From Microbacterium sp. LWH3-1.2 (GTDB lineage: Bacteria; Actinomycetota; Actinomycetes; Actinomycetales; Microbacteriaceae): 64,000 bases of DNA. Under the pieces are notes generated by a model. It saw nothing but the letters and a program-made list of their open reading frames with translations, made no database searches and was not told the origin of the DNA. Shown here piece after piece: positions 9,843-18,724 of the stretch. The position numbers and the translations under genes were made by a program. Each line of letters begins with the position of its first letter. Within the stretch, counting starts at the first letter, position 1. The stretch covers positions 1,426,001 through 1,490,000 of the forward strand of contig NZ_JBEGIK010000001.1 of NCBI RefSeq assembly GCF_040675855.1, given 5' to 3'.

Positions 9843-10826
9843 GTGAAGATCGACGACGCCCGAACTCGCGTCATCCGGCGGGGCGAGATCCTCGCGAACG
9901 GGACGACGGAGCGACAGCTTCGGACGCTCGTGGCGGCGGGGGAGCTGGTCCGTATTCGAAGCGGCTTCTATGCCACTGGGAGGACATGGACCGGGCTGTA
10001 CGCGGAGGACCGTCACCTGCTGAAGGTCGTGGCCGCCGACGCCGCGCGGCGCGATGGCGATGTGGTCTTCTCGTCGGTCTCGGCGGCGGTGGCGCACGGT
10101 CTCCCGCTGTTCCAGATTGTGCCCGAGTACGTTCACGTCGCAGGACCGCGAACGGATGCCGTCGCGAGGCCGAAGGCCGGACTCTCCCACCACTCTGCAT
10201 TGTTGTCGGACGGCGACAAGGTCGTGATCGATGGGGTCCCCTGCACCTCCCTGGCGCGGACGGTCTTCGATCTCGTGCGGACGATTCCGCGCGCGCCCGC
10301 GATCGCGGCGGCGGATGCAGCTCTCCGGCTCGTCGCGTGGGATCCGCGGAGCCGCAAGTATGACGAGGCCGCCGCCGAGGCGTTCCGGCGGCAGCTCCTC
10401 GACAGATTGACAACGGCGCGCGGAGCCCGGGGCGTGCGGCAGGCTCGATTCGTGGTCGCTTTCGCCGATGGCCGCGCCCAGCTGCCCGGCGAGAGCGTCA
10501 GTCGGCTGCACCTTCACGACCTCGGCTTCGCCCCGGCTCGTCTTCAGGTGCCCATCCTCGGCCCGCGTGGCGAGGACTGGGCCATCGATTTCAGCCTCGA
10601 CGACGTCGATGCCTGGGGAGAATTCGACGGAACGGGAAAGTACACCGACCCGGCCTTCCTTCGAGGACGAACGGCGGAGCAGGCGGTGCTGGCAGAGAAG
10701 TATCGGGAGGACTGGATCCGCGGGACCACCAACCGCAGGTTCGCAAGGTGGGGGATGGTGCACATCGGTTCCGCCGATGACCTCGCCCGGCGGCTCGCCG
10801 CCTTCCATATCCACGCGCCCGGGTGA
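9843..10826 (+). CDS. AbiEi-type winged-helix protein with PD-(D/E)XK-like C-terminus
   Basis: The N-terminal part (residues 8-45, IRRGEILANGTTERQLRTLV then GELVRIRSGFYA) matches the winged-helix start of AbiEi-like antitoxin proteins. The middle carries the typical segments VSAAVAHGLPL and DGVPCTSLARTVFDLVR. From about residue 213 the pattern PGESVSRLHLHDLG, WAIDF and WGEFDGTGKY puts E217, D249, E260 and K266 where DUF559/Vsr-like nucleases keep PD-(D/E)XK residues. I prefer the GTG at 9843 (327 residues) because upstream residues are not conserved-looking. No AbiEii toxin gene lies beside it. Palindromes A and B flank it. A stand-alone regulator or nuclease is inferred; its activity is unknown. 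Confidence 0.8.
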   Translation: MKIDDARTRVIRRGEILANGTTERQLRTLVAAGELVRIRSGFYATGRTWTGLYAEDRHLLKVVAADAARRDGDVVFSSVSAAVAHGLPLFQIVPEYVHVAGPRTDAVARPKAGLSHHSALLSDGDKVVIDGVPCTSLARTVFDLVRTIPRAPAIAAADAALRLVAWDPRSRKYDEAAAEAFRRQLLDRLTTARGARGVRQARFVVAFADGRAQLPGESVSRLHLHDLGFAPARLQVPILGPRGEDWAIDFSLDDVDAWGEFDGTGKYTDPAFLRGRTAEQAVLAEKYREDWIRGTTNRRFARWGMVHIGSADDLARRLAAFHIHAPG

Positions 10827-10863
10827 ACCCCTCGGCCCAGCGCCCCTGAGGCGGATCACCTCG

Positions 10864-10944
10864 CCCAAACCACCCCTTGTCGCCGAAACCACCCGAGATC
10901 GCGCGTCCGCGCTGGGTGGACTCGGCGACAAGGGGTGGTTTGGG
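10864..10944. repeat. palindromic element, copy B, downstream of the AbiEi-like gene
   Basis: Arms 10864-10893 and 10915-10944 pair at 28 of 30 positions. The arm differs from copy A at one stem base, C to G, and the opposite arm carries the compensating G to C, so pairing is kept. The same two-base internal mismatch is present. The loops of the two copies are unrelated. The interval 10827-11126 has no gene: it holds this element and the infA promoter. Confidence 0.85.
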
Positions 10945-11004
10945 CGCATTGGCGGGGAAGACTGCGGGACAGCGGGGCGCGGGGCGTGGGGCGAAGCCGG
11001 TGGT

Positions 11005-11033
11005 TTGCCGAGGCATCCACTATCACGTATGCT
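11005..11033 (+). promoter_or_regulatory. putative infA promoter
   Basis: TTGCCG (11005-11010), a 17-base spacer and TATGCT (11028-11033) form a good housekeeping-sigma promoter. The predicted transcript would start near 11040 and give infA a leader of about 87 bases. Confidence 0.65.
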
Positions 11034-11126
11034 TGATCTTTGGTGCGTTGCGCCTGTATTGGCGTGTCGTCGCACCGAATCCCATCCACCGCAGATCGAC
11101 CGGTCTGCATAAGTGTTAGCGAGCGT

Positions 11127-11348
11127 ATGGCGAAGAAAGACGGTGTCATCGAGATCGAGGGCGTCGTGTCCGAGGCGCTGCCCAACGCGATGTTCCGCGT
11201 TGAGCTCAGCAACGGCCACAAGGTCCTCGCGACGATCTCCGGCAAGATGCGGCAGAACTACATCCGCATCATCCCCGAGGACCGTGTCGTCGTGGAGCTG
11301 TCGCCCTACGACCTCACCCGCGGGCGCATCGTCTACCGCTACCGCTAG
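11127..11348 (+). CDS. infA: translation initiation factor IF-1
   Basis: IF-1 occupies the ribosomal A site during initiation. The 73-residue product is a single OB-fold: [38 protein letters not shown] and the ending GRIVYRYR. I start at the ATG at 11127; an open frame exists upstream but is not IF-1-like. It heads the infA-rpmJ part of the alpha region, with a promoter about 100 bases upstream. Confidence 0.98.
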   Translation: MAKKDGVIEIEGVVSEALPNAMFRVELSNGHKVLATISGKMRQNYIRIIPEDRVVVELSPYDLTRGRIVYRYR

Positions 11349-11412
11349 GCCGGTCGAGAAGTAACACCCCACGCTCCGGCGTGCCCGGTGAAGACAGCGA
11401 AGAGAAGAAATC

Positions 11413-11529
11413 ATGAAGGTCAACCCCTCCGTCAAGCCCATCTGCGACCACTGCAAGGTCATCCGTCGCCACGGTCGCGTCATGGTGATCTGCAAGAGCA
11501 ACCCGCGTCACAAGCAGCGCCAGGGCTGA
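11413..11529 (+). CDS. rpmJ: 50S ribosomal protein L36
   Basis: A 38-residue protein, [19 protein letters not shown] then [17 protein letters not shown]. Its C, C, C and H residues form the zinc knot of the zinc-binding L36 form. AGAGAAGAAA precedes the ATG as the ribosome site. It lies 64 bases after infA and is followed by a hairpin. Confidence 0.97.
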   Translation: MKVNPSVKPICDHCKVIRRHGRVMVICKSNPRHKQRQG

Positions 11530-11556
11530 GTTCGCCGCACAGCGACGTCAGGTCTG

Positions 11557-11585
11557 ACCGGATGCCGCGCGCCGCGGCATCCGGT
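11557..11585 (+). terminator. hairpin between rpmJ and rpsM
   Basis: Perfect 13-base arms ACCGGATGCCGCG (11557-11569) and CGCGGCATCCGGT (11573-11585) around a 3-base loop. The remaining 118 bases to rpsM must then hold a promoter or a read-through leader; I see no convincing hexamer pair there. Confidence 0.7.
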
Positions 11586-11703
11586 ACCCCACAACTGAAT
11601 ACGACTACAGGCAGCGTCAGAACCTCTCCGGAGGGGACACCTCGGGCTGGGGGCCCGGGCACCGACACTGCTCCACACCTCCACCAACTCTCAGGAGAAC
11701 CGC

Positions 11704-12078
11704 ATGGCACGTCTTGCCGGCGTTGACATCCCGCGCGACAAGCGCGTGGTGATCGCCCTCACGTACATCTACGGCGTCGGCCGTACCCGCTCGAACGAGA
11801 TCCTCAAGGCGACGGAGATCGACGAGAACATCCGCGTCAAGGACCTCAGCGACGACCAGCTCGTTGCGCTCCGCGACTACATCGAAGGCAACTACAAGGT
11901 CGAGGGTGATCTCCGCCGTGAGGTCGCCGCCGACATCCGCCGCAAGGTCGAGATCGGCTCGTACGAGGGCCTGCGCCACCGTCGCGGCCTCCCGGTGCGC
12001 GGTCAGCGTACGAAGACGAACGCGCGTACCCGCAAGGGCCCGAAGCGCACCGTCGCCGGCAAGAAGAAGGCGCGCTAA
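11704..12078 (+). CDS. rpsM: 30S ribosomal protein S13
   Basis: S13 contacts the P-site tRNA and the 50S subunit. The 124-residue sequence starts [20 protein letters not shown] and has [10 protein letters not shown] and the tail [20 protein letters not shown], all standard. CAGGAGAA precedes the start. rpsK follows after 32 bases. Confidence 0.98.
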   Translation: MARLAGVDIPRDKRVVIALTYIYGVGRTRSNEILKATEIDENIRVKDLSDDQLVALRDYIEGNYKVEGDLRREVAADIRRKVEIGSYEGLRHRRGLPVRGQRTKTNARTRKGPKRTVAGKKKAR

Positions 12079-12110
12079 GGCGCGGCCCCAGGGTTTAGGA
12101 GAGCAAAGCA

Positions 12111-12509
12111 ATGGCACAGGCCAAGTCCGCCGCGCGCAAGCCGCGCCGCAAGGAGAAGAAGAACATCGCGCTGGGCCAGGCCCACATCAAGTCGACGTTC
12201 AACAACACGATCGTCTCGATCACCGACCCGTCGGGCGCCGTCATCAGCTGGGCGTCGTCGGGTGGCGTGGGCTTCAAGGGTTCGCGCAAGTCGACGCCGT
12301 ACGCCGCCGGCATGGCGGCCGAGTCCGCTGCCCGCCAGGCGCAGGAGCACGGCGTCAAGAAGGTCGACGTCTTCGTCAAGGGCCCGGGCTCGGGCCGCGA
12401 GACCGCGATCCGCTCGCTCACGGCCGCCGGCCTCGAGGTCGGCTCGATCCAGGACGTGACGCCGCAGGCCCACAACGGCTGCCGTCCGCCCAAGCGCCGC
12501 CGCGTCTGA
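12111..12509 (+). CDS. rpsK: 30S ribosomal protein S11
   Basis: S11 lines the platform and the E-site mRNA path. The product has 132 residues. Diagnostic blocks are [46 protein letters not shown] and the ending [17 protein letters not shown] [13 protein letters not shown]. In many actinobacteria rpsD follows; here a terminator-like hairpin and rpoA follow. Confidence 0.98.
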   Translation: MAQAKSAARKPRRKEKKNIALGQAHIKSTFNNTIVSITDPSGAVISWASSGGVGFKGSRKSTPYAAGMAAESAARQAQEHGVKKVDVFVKGPGSGRETAIRSLTAAGLEVGSIQDVTPQAHNGCRPPKRRRV

Positions 12510-12517
12510 CATCCCGG

Positions 12518-12548
12518 AGCCGGGGCACCCCTCGTGGGTGCCCCGGCT
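12518..12548 (+). terminator. hairpin between rpsK and rpoA
   Basis: Perfect 13-base arms AGCCGGGGCACCC (12518-12530) and GGGTGCCCCGGCT (12536-12548) with a 5-base loop, starting nine bases after the rpsK stop. It is GC-rich and lacks a U-tract. Confidence 0.7.
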
Positions 12549-12656
12549 ACCGCACGCTTCACGGATGGCTCGTTCCCGAGGCATCCCCGAGAAAAACTCA
12601 ACACCTCACCCACCGCACGTGTCATATAGCGGGCACGTGATCGAAAGGAACACATA

Positions 12657-13646
12657 GTGCTCATCGCACAGCGTCCCACTCTGACCGAGGAGAAGGTCGG
12701 GGAGTTCCGCAGCCGCTTCATCATCGAGCCGCTGGAGCCCGGCTTCGGTTACACGATCGGCAACGCGCTGCGTCGCAGCCTCCTGTCGTCGATCCCCGGC
12801 GCCGCAGTGACGTCGATCCGCATCGACGGCGTCCTCCACGAGTTCAGCACCATCCCGGGTGTGAAGGAGGATGTCACCGAGATCATCCTCAACATCAAGC
12901 AGCTGGTCGTCTCCAGCGAGCGCGACGAGCCCATCACCGCGTACCTGCGCAAGACCGGCGCCGGTGAGGTCACCGCCGCTGACATCTCCGCTCCCGCGGG
13001 CGTCGAGGTGCACAACCCCGAGCTCGTCATCGCGACGCTCAACGACACGGCCAAGTTCGAGCTCGAGCTCACGATCGAGCGCGGTCGCGGCTACGTGTCG
13101 GCGACCCAGAACCGCAACGAGTACGCCGAGGCCGGCCAGATCCCGGTCGACTCGATCTACTCGCCGGTCCTGAAGGTGTCGTACCGCGTGGAGGCCACCC
13201 GTGCCGGTGAGCGCACCGACTTCGACAAGCTGGTGCTGGACGTCGAGACCAAGTCGTCGATCGCCCCGCGCGACGCCGTCGCGTCGGCCGGTCGCACCCT
13301 GACGGAGCTCTTCGGCCTGGCCCGTGAGCTCAACGTCGAGGCCGAGGGCATCGAGATCGGCCCGGCGCCGGTCGAGACCGTCCTCTCGAACGAGCTGTCG
13401 ATGCCGATCGAGGACCTCGACCTGTCGGTGCGTTCGTACAACTGCCTCAAGCGCGAGGGCATCAACACCGTGTCGGAGCTCGTCGCCCTCTCGGAGACGC
13501 AGCTCATGAACATCCGCAACTTCGGTCAGAAGTCGGTCGACGAGGTGCGCGACAAGCTCGTCTCGCTCGGGCTGTCGCTGAAGGACTCGGTCCCCGGGTT
13601 CGACGGCGCGCACTTCTACGGCGGCTACGACGACGAGACCGTCTGA
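12657..13646 (+). CDS. rpoA: RNA polymerase alpha subunit
   Basis: Alpha dimerises to start RNA polymerase assembly and its C-terminal domain contacts UP elements and activators. The N-terminal domain is seen in [20 protein letters not shown] and [20 protein letters not shown]. The C-terminal domain contains [16 protein letters not shown] and [14 protein letters not shown]. The length of 329 residues is normal. The GTG at 12657 follows GAAAGGAA and gives MLIAQRPTL, the usual actinobacterial start. Confidence 0.98.
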   Translation: MLIAQRPTLTEEKVGEFRSRFIIEPLEPGFGYTIGNALRRSLLSSIPGAAVTSIRIDGVLHEFSTIPGVKEDVTEIILNIKQLVVSSERDEPITAYLRKTGAGEVTAADISAPAGVEVHNPELVIATLNDTAKFELELTIERGRGYVSATQNRNEYAEAGQIPVDSIYSPVLKVSYRVEATRAGERTDFDKLVLDVETKSSIAPRDAVASAGRTLTELFGLARELNVEAEGIEIGPAPVETVLSNELSMPIEDLDLSVRSYNCLKREGINTVSELVALSETQLMNIRNFGQKSVDEVRDKLVSLGLSLKDSVPGFDGAHFYGGYDDETV

Positions 13647-13658
13647 GCCGATTGGTTC

Positions 13659-13683
13659 CGGATGCCGCGGCTCGCGGCATCCG
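13659..13683 (+). terminator. hairpin between rpoA and rplQ
   Basis: Perfect 11-base arms CGGATGCCGCG (13659-13669) and CGCGGCATCCG (13673-13683) with a 3-base loop, 12 bases after the rpoA stop. It has the same stem sequence as the hairpins at 9561 and 11557. Confidence 0.7.
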
Positions 13684-13720
13684 TCCCCCCGACCGACTTT
13701 TCACACTGGAGTAACTGAGA

Positions 13721-14284
13721 ATGCCCAAGCCCACCAAGGGTCCCCGCCTCGGAGGCGGCCCCGCCCACGAGCGTCTGCTGCTTGCGAACCTGGCCGCCGC
13801 GCTGTTCACCCACAAGTCGATCAAGACGACCGAGACCAAGGCCAAGCGCCTGCGTCCGCTCGCCGAGCGTCTCATCACGTTCGCGAAGCGCGGCGACCTG
13901 CACGCGCGTCGTCGCGTGCTCTCGGTCATCGGTGACAAGGAAGTCGTGCACGTCCTGTTCACCGAGATCGCTCCGCTGGTCGCGGACCGTGACGGCGGCT
14001 ACACCCGCATCACGAAGGTCGGCAACCGCAAGGGCGACAACGCGCCCATGGCCGTCATCGAGCTCGTCCTCGAGCCCGTGACGAAGAAGCCGTCGGCCGA
14101 GAAGGCTGCCGCCGCGAAGGCCGCTCCGGCCGAGGAGGCTCCCGCCGAGGAGACCGACGCCTCGGAGACGCCCGCCACCGACGAGGCCGCCGACGCCGGC
14201 GCCGAGTCGCAGGAGGAGGGCGCCGCCGCCGAGGCTGCTGCCGAGGAGGCCGTCGAGGCTCCTGCCGAGGAGAAGTCCGCGTAA
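13721..14284 (+). CDS. rplQ: 50S ribosomal protein L17 with acidic C-terminal tail
   Basis: L17 lies near the tunnel exit. The first 120 residues are L17: [40 protein letters not shown], and the end [21 protein letters not shown] further 65 residues of Ala, Glu and Pro form a strongly acidic low-complexity tail, which makes this 187-residue protein much longer than the E. coli form (about 127). CTGGAG precedes the ATG. Confidence 0.96.
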   Translation: MPKPTKGPRLGGGPAHERLLLANLAAALFTHKSIKTTETKAKRLRPLAERLITFAKRGDLHARRRVLSVIGDKEVVHVLFTEIAPLVADRDGGYTRITKVGNRKGDNAPMAVIELVLEPVTKKPSAEKAAAAKAAPAEEAPAEETDASETPATDEAADAGAESQEEGAAAEAAAEEAVEAPAEEKSA

Positions 14285-14326
14285 CGCGGATCCAGCTGGG
14301 CGCAGCAGCCCGGCACCCCTTGCACC

Positions 14327-14361
14327 GCGAGACCCGCCACCCACTGGGTGGCGGGTCTCGC
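14327..14361. terminator. terminator at the end of the ribosomal block
   Basis: A perfect 16-base stem GCGAGACCCGCCACCC (14327-14342) and its complement (14346-14361) with a 3-base loop. It lies between convergent rplQ and the acyltransferase gene and could serve both strands. Confidence 0.8.
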
Positions 14362-14421
14362 TGCGTTCCCGAGGACGGATGCTCGGCTCCCGCGGAGGGA
14401 CGCTGCGCGGCGGTGGGAGCG

Positions 14422-16338
14422 CTACGGCGTGAGGTCGGCGCTGAGGATCTCGGCGAGGCGGTCGGCGCGGTCGGCGGCGTACTCGCGGCGCTCTTCGGCC
14501 AGCTCGTCCACCGCGGCTGCGACGGTGTCGGCGAAGATGCGCCCGCCCGCGGCGCCGGGATGGATCTTGTCACCGGCGAGCAGGTCCTCGTGGGGCGCGA
14601 TGGCACCCGACCAGTCGGCGACGATGACGTTGCGGTGGTCCTCGGCGAACTCGGCGAGCTCGGCGTTGACGCCGGGGATCCAGTCGCGCGGCGCGTAGGC
14701 GTTCACCAGCACGAGGTTGCGCTTCGTGCCGACGGTGTCGGCGAGGTGCTCGAGCGTCGAGGGGTCCACCGCGCCGTTCGTGCCGAGGGCGACCACGACG
14801 TAGGGTCGCAGGCGGCCCGTGGCGTCGAGCTCGTCGACGATCTCCGGCCCGGCCCACATGGAGCGCGACACCTCGGCGTCGACCTCGATGCCCGGCAGGC
14901 GTTCCATGAGGCCACCGGCTGACGCGAGCATGACGGAGTCGCCCACGGCGCTGATCTGGTCGCCGGCGACGTCGGCGGGCGCGGGGGACGCAGCATCCGT
15001 TGCCGACGGATTCGGGGCGATCGGCGCGGGATCCTCGCGCAGCGCCTTCTCGAGCGCGGCGCGACCCGCCTCGACGGCGGCCTCGGCGCTGGTCTCGTCG
15101 GGGGAGACCGCGATGGCGGCGCCGGCGCCGGCGAGCACGAGAGCCCCGCTGAGCGCGACGCCGACTGCGCCGAGCCGGGCGCCGGGGTCGCCGCGCAGCC
15201 GTGCGGCGAGCATGCGGACCGAGGCGCGGAATCCGTGACGGCGCACCGGGGTCTCGATGAAGCGGAACGACAGAGCGGATGCTGCGGCCGTCGCCGCGAG
15301 CACGCCCAGGCCGATCCACGTCGGTGCCGTGGCGACGGTCGCGTCCGGCGCGAACGCCGCGACCGCGAGCACGAGCAGCGGCCAGTGCCACAGGTAGATG
15401 CCGTAGGAGCGGTCGCCGATCCAGCGCATCGGTCGCGCGTCGATCGCCGGCCCGAACCAGGAGCCCGGCCACACGCCCGCGACGATCGCGAGTGCGCTGA
15501 GCAGGCTCGCGGCCAGGAGAGCTCCGGGGAACGTGAGGGCCGCGGTGCTCTGCGGCACCATGGCGAGCGCGATGAGGCCCGAGAGGGCGAGCACACCGGC
15601 CGCCCCGGTCAGCTTCCGCGCCGCCCTCGAGTGCGCCCATCGTGGGCCGCCGGTTCTCGACACCGGCGTCAGCAGGAACGCCAGGCCGACACCGAGCAGC
15701 AGCCCGAAAGCGTGGGTGTCGGTGCCGAAGTATGCGCGCGTGACGTCGCCGCCGCCCGAGACGGTGACGCCCATCCAGACGGCCGATGCGGCCGCGAGGG
15801 CGAAGGCTGCCGTCGAGCGGGCCCACGTCCGCGGCAGCAGCACGAACAACGGGAAGAGGAGCGGCCAGAGCACGTAGAACTGCTCTTCGACCGCGAGAGA
15901 CCAGAAGTTGCGGAACAGCTCGGGTGTCGCGGCGGCGAAGTACCCGCCGCCGCCCGCGACCGACACCCAGTTGTAGCTGAAGGTCGCGACGCCCAGCACC
16001 TGCGCGTCGAGGTCGACGAGCACGTCGCCGCCGACGACCCAGGCGAGCGCCGAGCACACCACGACCACGACGGCGAGCGCCGGCAGCAGGCGTCTCGCAC
16101 GCCGTTGCCAGAAGCGGCCGAGGGCCACTCGTCCGGTGGAGACCCGCTCGCGCAGCAGCAGGCTCGTGATGAGGAAGCCGCTGATCACGAAGAACACGTC
16201 GACCCCGACGAAGCCGCCCGGCAGCAGCGCCGGCGGGAACAGGTGGTAGACGACCACGAGCAGCACCGCGATCGCGCGCATGCCGTCCAGCCCGGCGAAG
16301 CGGGCGGGCGGGGCGGTGGCGGGCGCTGTCGACGTCAT
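14422..16338 (-). CDS. acyltransferase-3 / SGNH fusion, OafA-like
   Basis: A 638-residue envelope O-acyltransferase. The membrane part (about residues 1-390) starts with FAGLDGMRAIAVLLVVVYHL and VDVFFVISGFLI, the hallmark of acyltransferase-3 proteins, and has about ten hydrophobic segments. The C-terminal extracytoplasmic SGNH domain shows GDSVML, GTNGAVD and DKIHPG, giving the Ser and the Asp-His of the catalytic set. Such fusions acetylate surface glycans or peptidoglycan. I chose the ATG at 16338; a TACAAT -10-like element lies about 35 bases upstream. It is divergent from the cyclase gene. The acceptor is unknown. Confidence 0.88.
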   Translation of the reverse strand: MTSTAPATAPPARFAGLDGMRAIAVLLVVVYHLFPPALLPGGFVGVDVFFVISGFLITSLLLRERVSTGRVALGRFWQRRARRLLPALAVVVVVCSALAWVVGGDVLVDLDAQVLGVATFSYNWVSVAGGGGYFAAATPELFRNFWSLAVEEQFYVLWPLLFPLFVLLPRTWARSTAAFALAAASAVWMGVTVSGGGDVTRAYFGTDTHAFGLLLGVGLAFLLTPVSRTGGPRWAHSRAARKLTGAAGVLALSGLIALAMVPQSTAALTFPGALLAASLLSALAIVAGVWPGSWFGPAIDARPMRWIGDRSYGIYLWHWPLLVLAVAAFAPDATVATAPTWIGLGVLAATAAASALSFRFIETPVRRHGFRASVRMLAARLRGDPGARLGAVGVALSGALVLAGAGAAIAVSPDETSAEAAVEAGRAALEKALREDPAPIAPNPSATDAASPAPADVAGDQISAVGDSVMLASAGGLMERLPGIEVDAEVSRSMWAGPEIVDELDATGRLRPYVVVALGTNGAVDPSTLEHLADTVGTKRNLVLVNAYAPRDWIPGVNAELAEFAEDHRNVIVADWSGAIAPHEDLLAGDKIHPGAAGGRIFADTVAAAVDELAEERREYAADRADRLAEILSADLTP

Positions 16339-16420
16339 GGGTTCTCGCGAACGAAGGTGGGGGGAAACGGCAATTGTACGTGGCGTGGCTGGGCGTATCA
16401 CGGCGCGCGGTCGCGCCTCT

Positions 16421-16448
16421 TTGCCAGAGGCAGGCCGAGCGCTACTCT
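16421..16448 (+). promoter_or_regulatory. putative promoter of the cyclase-channel operon
   Basis: TTGCCA (16421-16426), a 16-base spacer and TACTCT (16443-16448) precede the GTG at 16537, leaving a leader of about 80 bases. Confidence 0.55.
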
Positions 16449-16536
16449 TGCCCCAACCTCGGCGGGCCGGGGTGTTTTGGGGATGCTTCCAGCGCCGCTG
16501 CACGTGATCGAACGGCGGCGTACGAGGGGAGAGAGC

Positions 16537-18717
16537 GTGTCCGGATCGGAGATGCCCGGAGAGACACCCGCGCATTGGGTGGGCACGCCACGCGTCCGCA
16601 CGCGTGCGGGACTGTCGATCTACTCGATCCTGCTCATCATGCTGCTGGCGGTGAGCGTGCTCTCGAGCATCGTCGTCGGCATCATCGGGTACGTCAACGG
16701 CACCGAGGCGCTGCGCGCGATCGCGTACGAGAAGCTCGTCGAGATCCGCGAGAACCGCGCCCGCGAGGTGTCGCAGCTGTTCCGCGCGATCGAGAACTCG
16801 GTGCGGCTGTCGGCGCTCAACGACACGAGCAAGGCCGCTGTGCGCGCCTTCACCGCGGGTTTCGACGAGCTGAACGCGCAGGAGACGGATGCCGCAGCAT
16901 CCGCCGCCGTCGACGCGTACTATCGCGACACGTTCGCCGCCGATCTCGAGGAGGCCACCGGAGAAGACGTCGACGGCTCGGCGTTCGCCCCGCGCGGGGC
17001 GGCCGAGACCTACCTGCAGAACCACTACGTGATCCCGTACGACTCGTGGGAGGACGCGATCGTCGCCGACGACGCGGGCGACGGCAGTGCGTGGTCGGCG
17101 GCGCACGCGGAGTACCACGACTACTACCGCACGATGACGGAGCTGCAGGAGTACGAGGACGTGCTCATGCTCGACACGGAGGGCAACGTCGTCTACACCG
17201 CCTACAAGGGGCTCGATCTCGGCACGAACCTCTTCGACGGGCCCTACCGGTTGTCGAACCTCGCCGTCGCGTACCGCGAGGCGATGGACCGCAACATCGT
17301 CGGCGACGTCGTGCTCGCCGACTTCGCGTCGTACGGGCCGAGCCTCGGCGCCCCGGCGGGCTGGGCCGTGGTGCCGATCGCCGACGATGGCGAGGTGCTC
17401 GGCGCGCTCGCCATCGAGCTGCCGATCGAGCGCATCGACGATGTCATGACGGTCGCGGGCGAGTGGGAGCTCAACGGCCTCGGCGCGACGGGCGAGACGT
17501 ACCTCGTGGGCGCCGACGGCACGATGCGGTCGGTTTCGCGCGCCCTGCTCGACGACGCGGAGGCATACGAGACGGATGCTGTGGCCGCTGGTCTCACACC
17601 CGCCGCCGCCGCGCTCGCCGTGAGCAACGGGAACACGCTGCTCAACCAGGCGATCGCGAGCACTGCGGTGACCCGGGCCCTGGCCGGCGACTCGGGCACG
17701 CTGCTGGAGAGCGACTATCTGGGGCGCCCGAGCCTCACCGCGTACGCTCCGCTCGAGGTCGACGGCCTGGACTGGGTCATCGTCGCGCAGGAGACCGAGC
17801 ACGAGGCGATGGTCCCCGTCGAGGACTTCACGCGCAACCTCATCCTGTCGACGGCCGCCATGATCATCTTCGTCTGCGTGCTGTCGCTCGTGCTCGCGCA
17901 GGTGTTCGTGCGGCCGCTGCGCCGCCTCAAGACCGCCGCCCAGCGCATCGCCGCCGGCGACGAGGGCGTGCAGGTCGACGCCGGCTCGAGCGACGAGCTC
18001 GCCGATGTCGCGAACGCGTTCAACGACATGAGCCGCAGCCTGCAGGTCAAGTCGCACCTCATCGCCCAGCAGGAGAAGGCCAACGAGGACCTCATCCTCT
18101 CCTTCATGCCGGAGGGCATGGCGAGCCGCTACAAACTCGGCGACGAGGCGATCACGCAGGACAGCGACGATGTGACGGTCGTCTTCGCCGACATCGTCGG
18201 CTTCGAGGCGTTGGCGCTGTCGATGTCGTCCGTCGACGCGATCGCGCGCCTCAACGACCTCATCCGCGCGTTCGACGAGGCCGCGGAGCGGCACGGCGTC
18301 GAGCGGGTGCGCACCACTCGGCAGAGCTACCTCGCCAGTTGCGGGCTGGCGACGCCGCGCGTCGACAACGCGCGCCGCGCCGTCGAATTCGCGCTCGAGC
18401 TCGACACGATCCTCGAGCGCTACTCCACCCAGCAGGGTGTCTCCCTGTCGCTGCGGGCGGGTCTCGACTCCGGCAAGGTGACGAGCGGACTCATCGGTCG
18501 GGCGCGGGTCGTGTACGACATGTGGGGGGATGCCGTGAATCTCGCGTTCCGCGTACAGGGCGACTCCGACGACCCCGGCATCTACATCACCCAGCGCGTG
18601 GCGGAGCGACTGCCCGATTCGATCACCGTGCTGCCCGCCGGAGAGATCGAGACGCAGACGGGCGGCCAGCGCGTCTGGAAGGTCGAGGCCCCCAGCATCG
18701 TCGTGACGGAGGGGTGA
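16537..18717 (+). CDS. membrane class III nucleotide cyclase-like protein with altered metal site
   Basis: A 726-residue sensor protein. One TM helix (about 29-52), a large extracytoplasmic Cache-like region to about 430, a second TM (about 430-458), a HAMP linker and a class III cyclase domain from about 545. Catalytic features present are D552 in VFADI, D661 in VYDMWGDAVN, N668 and the following Arg. The segment that normally reads KTIGDAYM is RTTRQSYL (592-599), so the second metal Asp is Gln and the adenine-selecting Lys is Arg. It may be a divergent subfamily, inactive, or use another nucleotide. The GTG start has AGGGGAGAG upstream. The next gene begins eight bases downstream and encodes a channel with a cyclic-nucleotide-binding domain. 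Confidence 0.88.
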   Translation: MSGSEMPGETPAHWVGTPRVRTRAGLSIYSILLIMLLAVSVLSSIVVGIIGYVNGTEALRAIAYEKLVEIRENRAREVSQLFRAIENSVRLSALNDTSKAAVRAFTAGFDELNAQETDAAASAAVDAYYRDTFAADLEEATGEDVDGSAFAPRGAAETYLQNHYVIPYDSWEDAIVADDAGDGSAWSAAHAEYHDYYRTMTELQEYEDVLMLDTEGNVVYTAYKGLDLGTNLFDGPYRLSNLAVAYREAMDRNIVGDVVLADFASYGPSLGAPAGWAVVPIADDGEVLGALAIELPIERIDDVMTVAGEWELNGLGATGETYLVGADGTMRSVSRALLDDAEAYETDAVAAGLTPAAAALAVSNGNTLLNQAIASTAVTRALAGDSGTLLESDYLGRPSLTAYAPLEVDGLDWVIVAQETEHEAMVPVEDFTRNLILSTAAMIIFVCVLSLVLAQVFVRPLRRLKTAAQRIAAGDEGVQVDAGSSDELADVANAFNDMSRSLQVKSHLIAQQEKANEDLILSFMPEGMASRYKLGDEAITQDSDDVTVVFADIVGFEALALSMSSVDAIARLNDLIRAFDEAAERHGVERVRTTRQSYLASCGLATPRVDNARRAVEFALELDTILERYSTQQGVSLSLRAGLDSGKVTSGLIGRARVVYDMWGDAVNLAFRVQGDSDDPGIYITQRVAERLPDSITVLPAGEIETQTGGQRVWKVEAPSIVVTEG

Positions 18718-18724
18718 GGCATCC

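Noticed and set aside
9843..10826. A complete AbiE type IV toxin-antitoxin pair
   Set aside because: Only the antitoxin-like winged helix is present. The neighbours are a DsbA-like gene and infA, so there is no AbiEii-type toxin gene.
9312..11501. Long minus-strand open frame opposite the AbiEi-like and infA genes
   Set aside because: No recognisable motif. It runs antisense through infA and both palindromes, and codon use fits the plus-strand genes.
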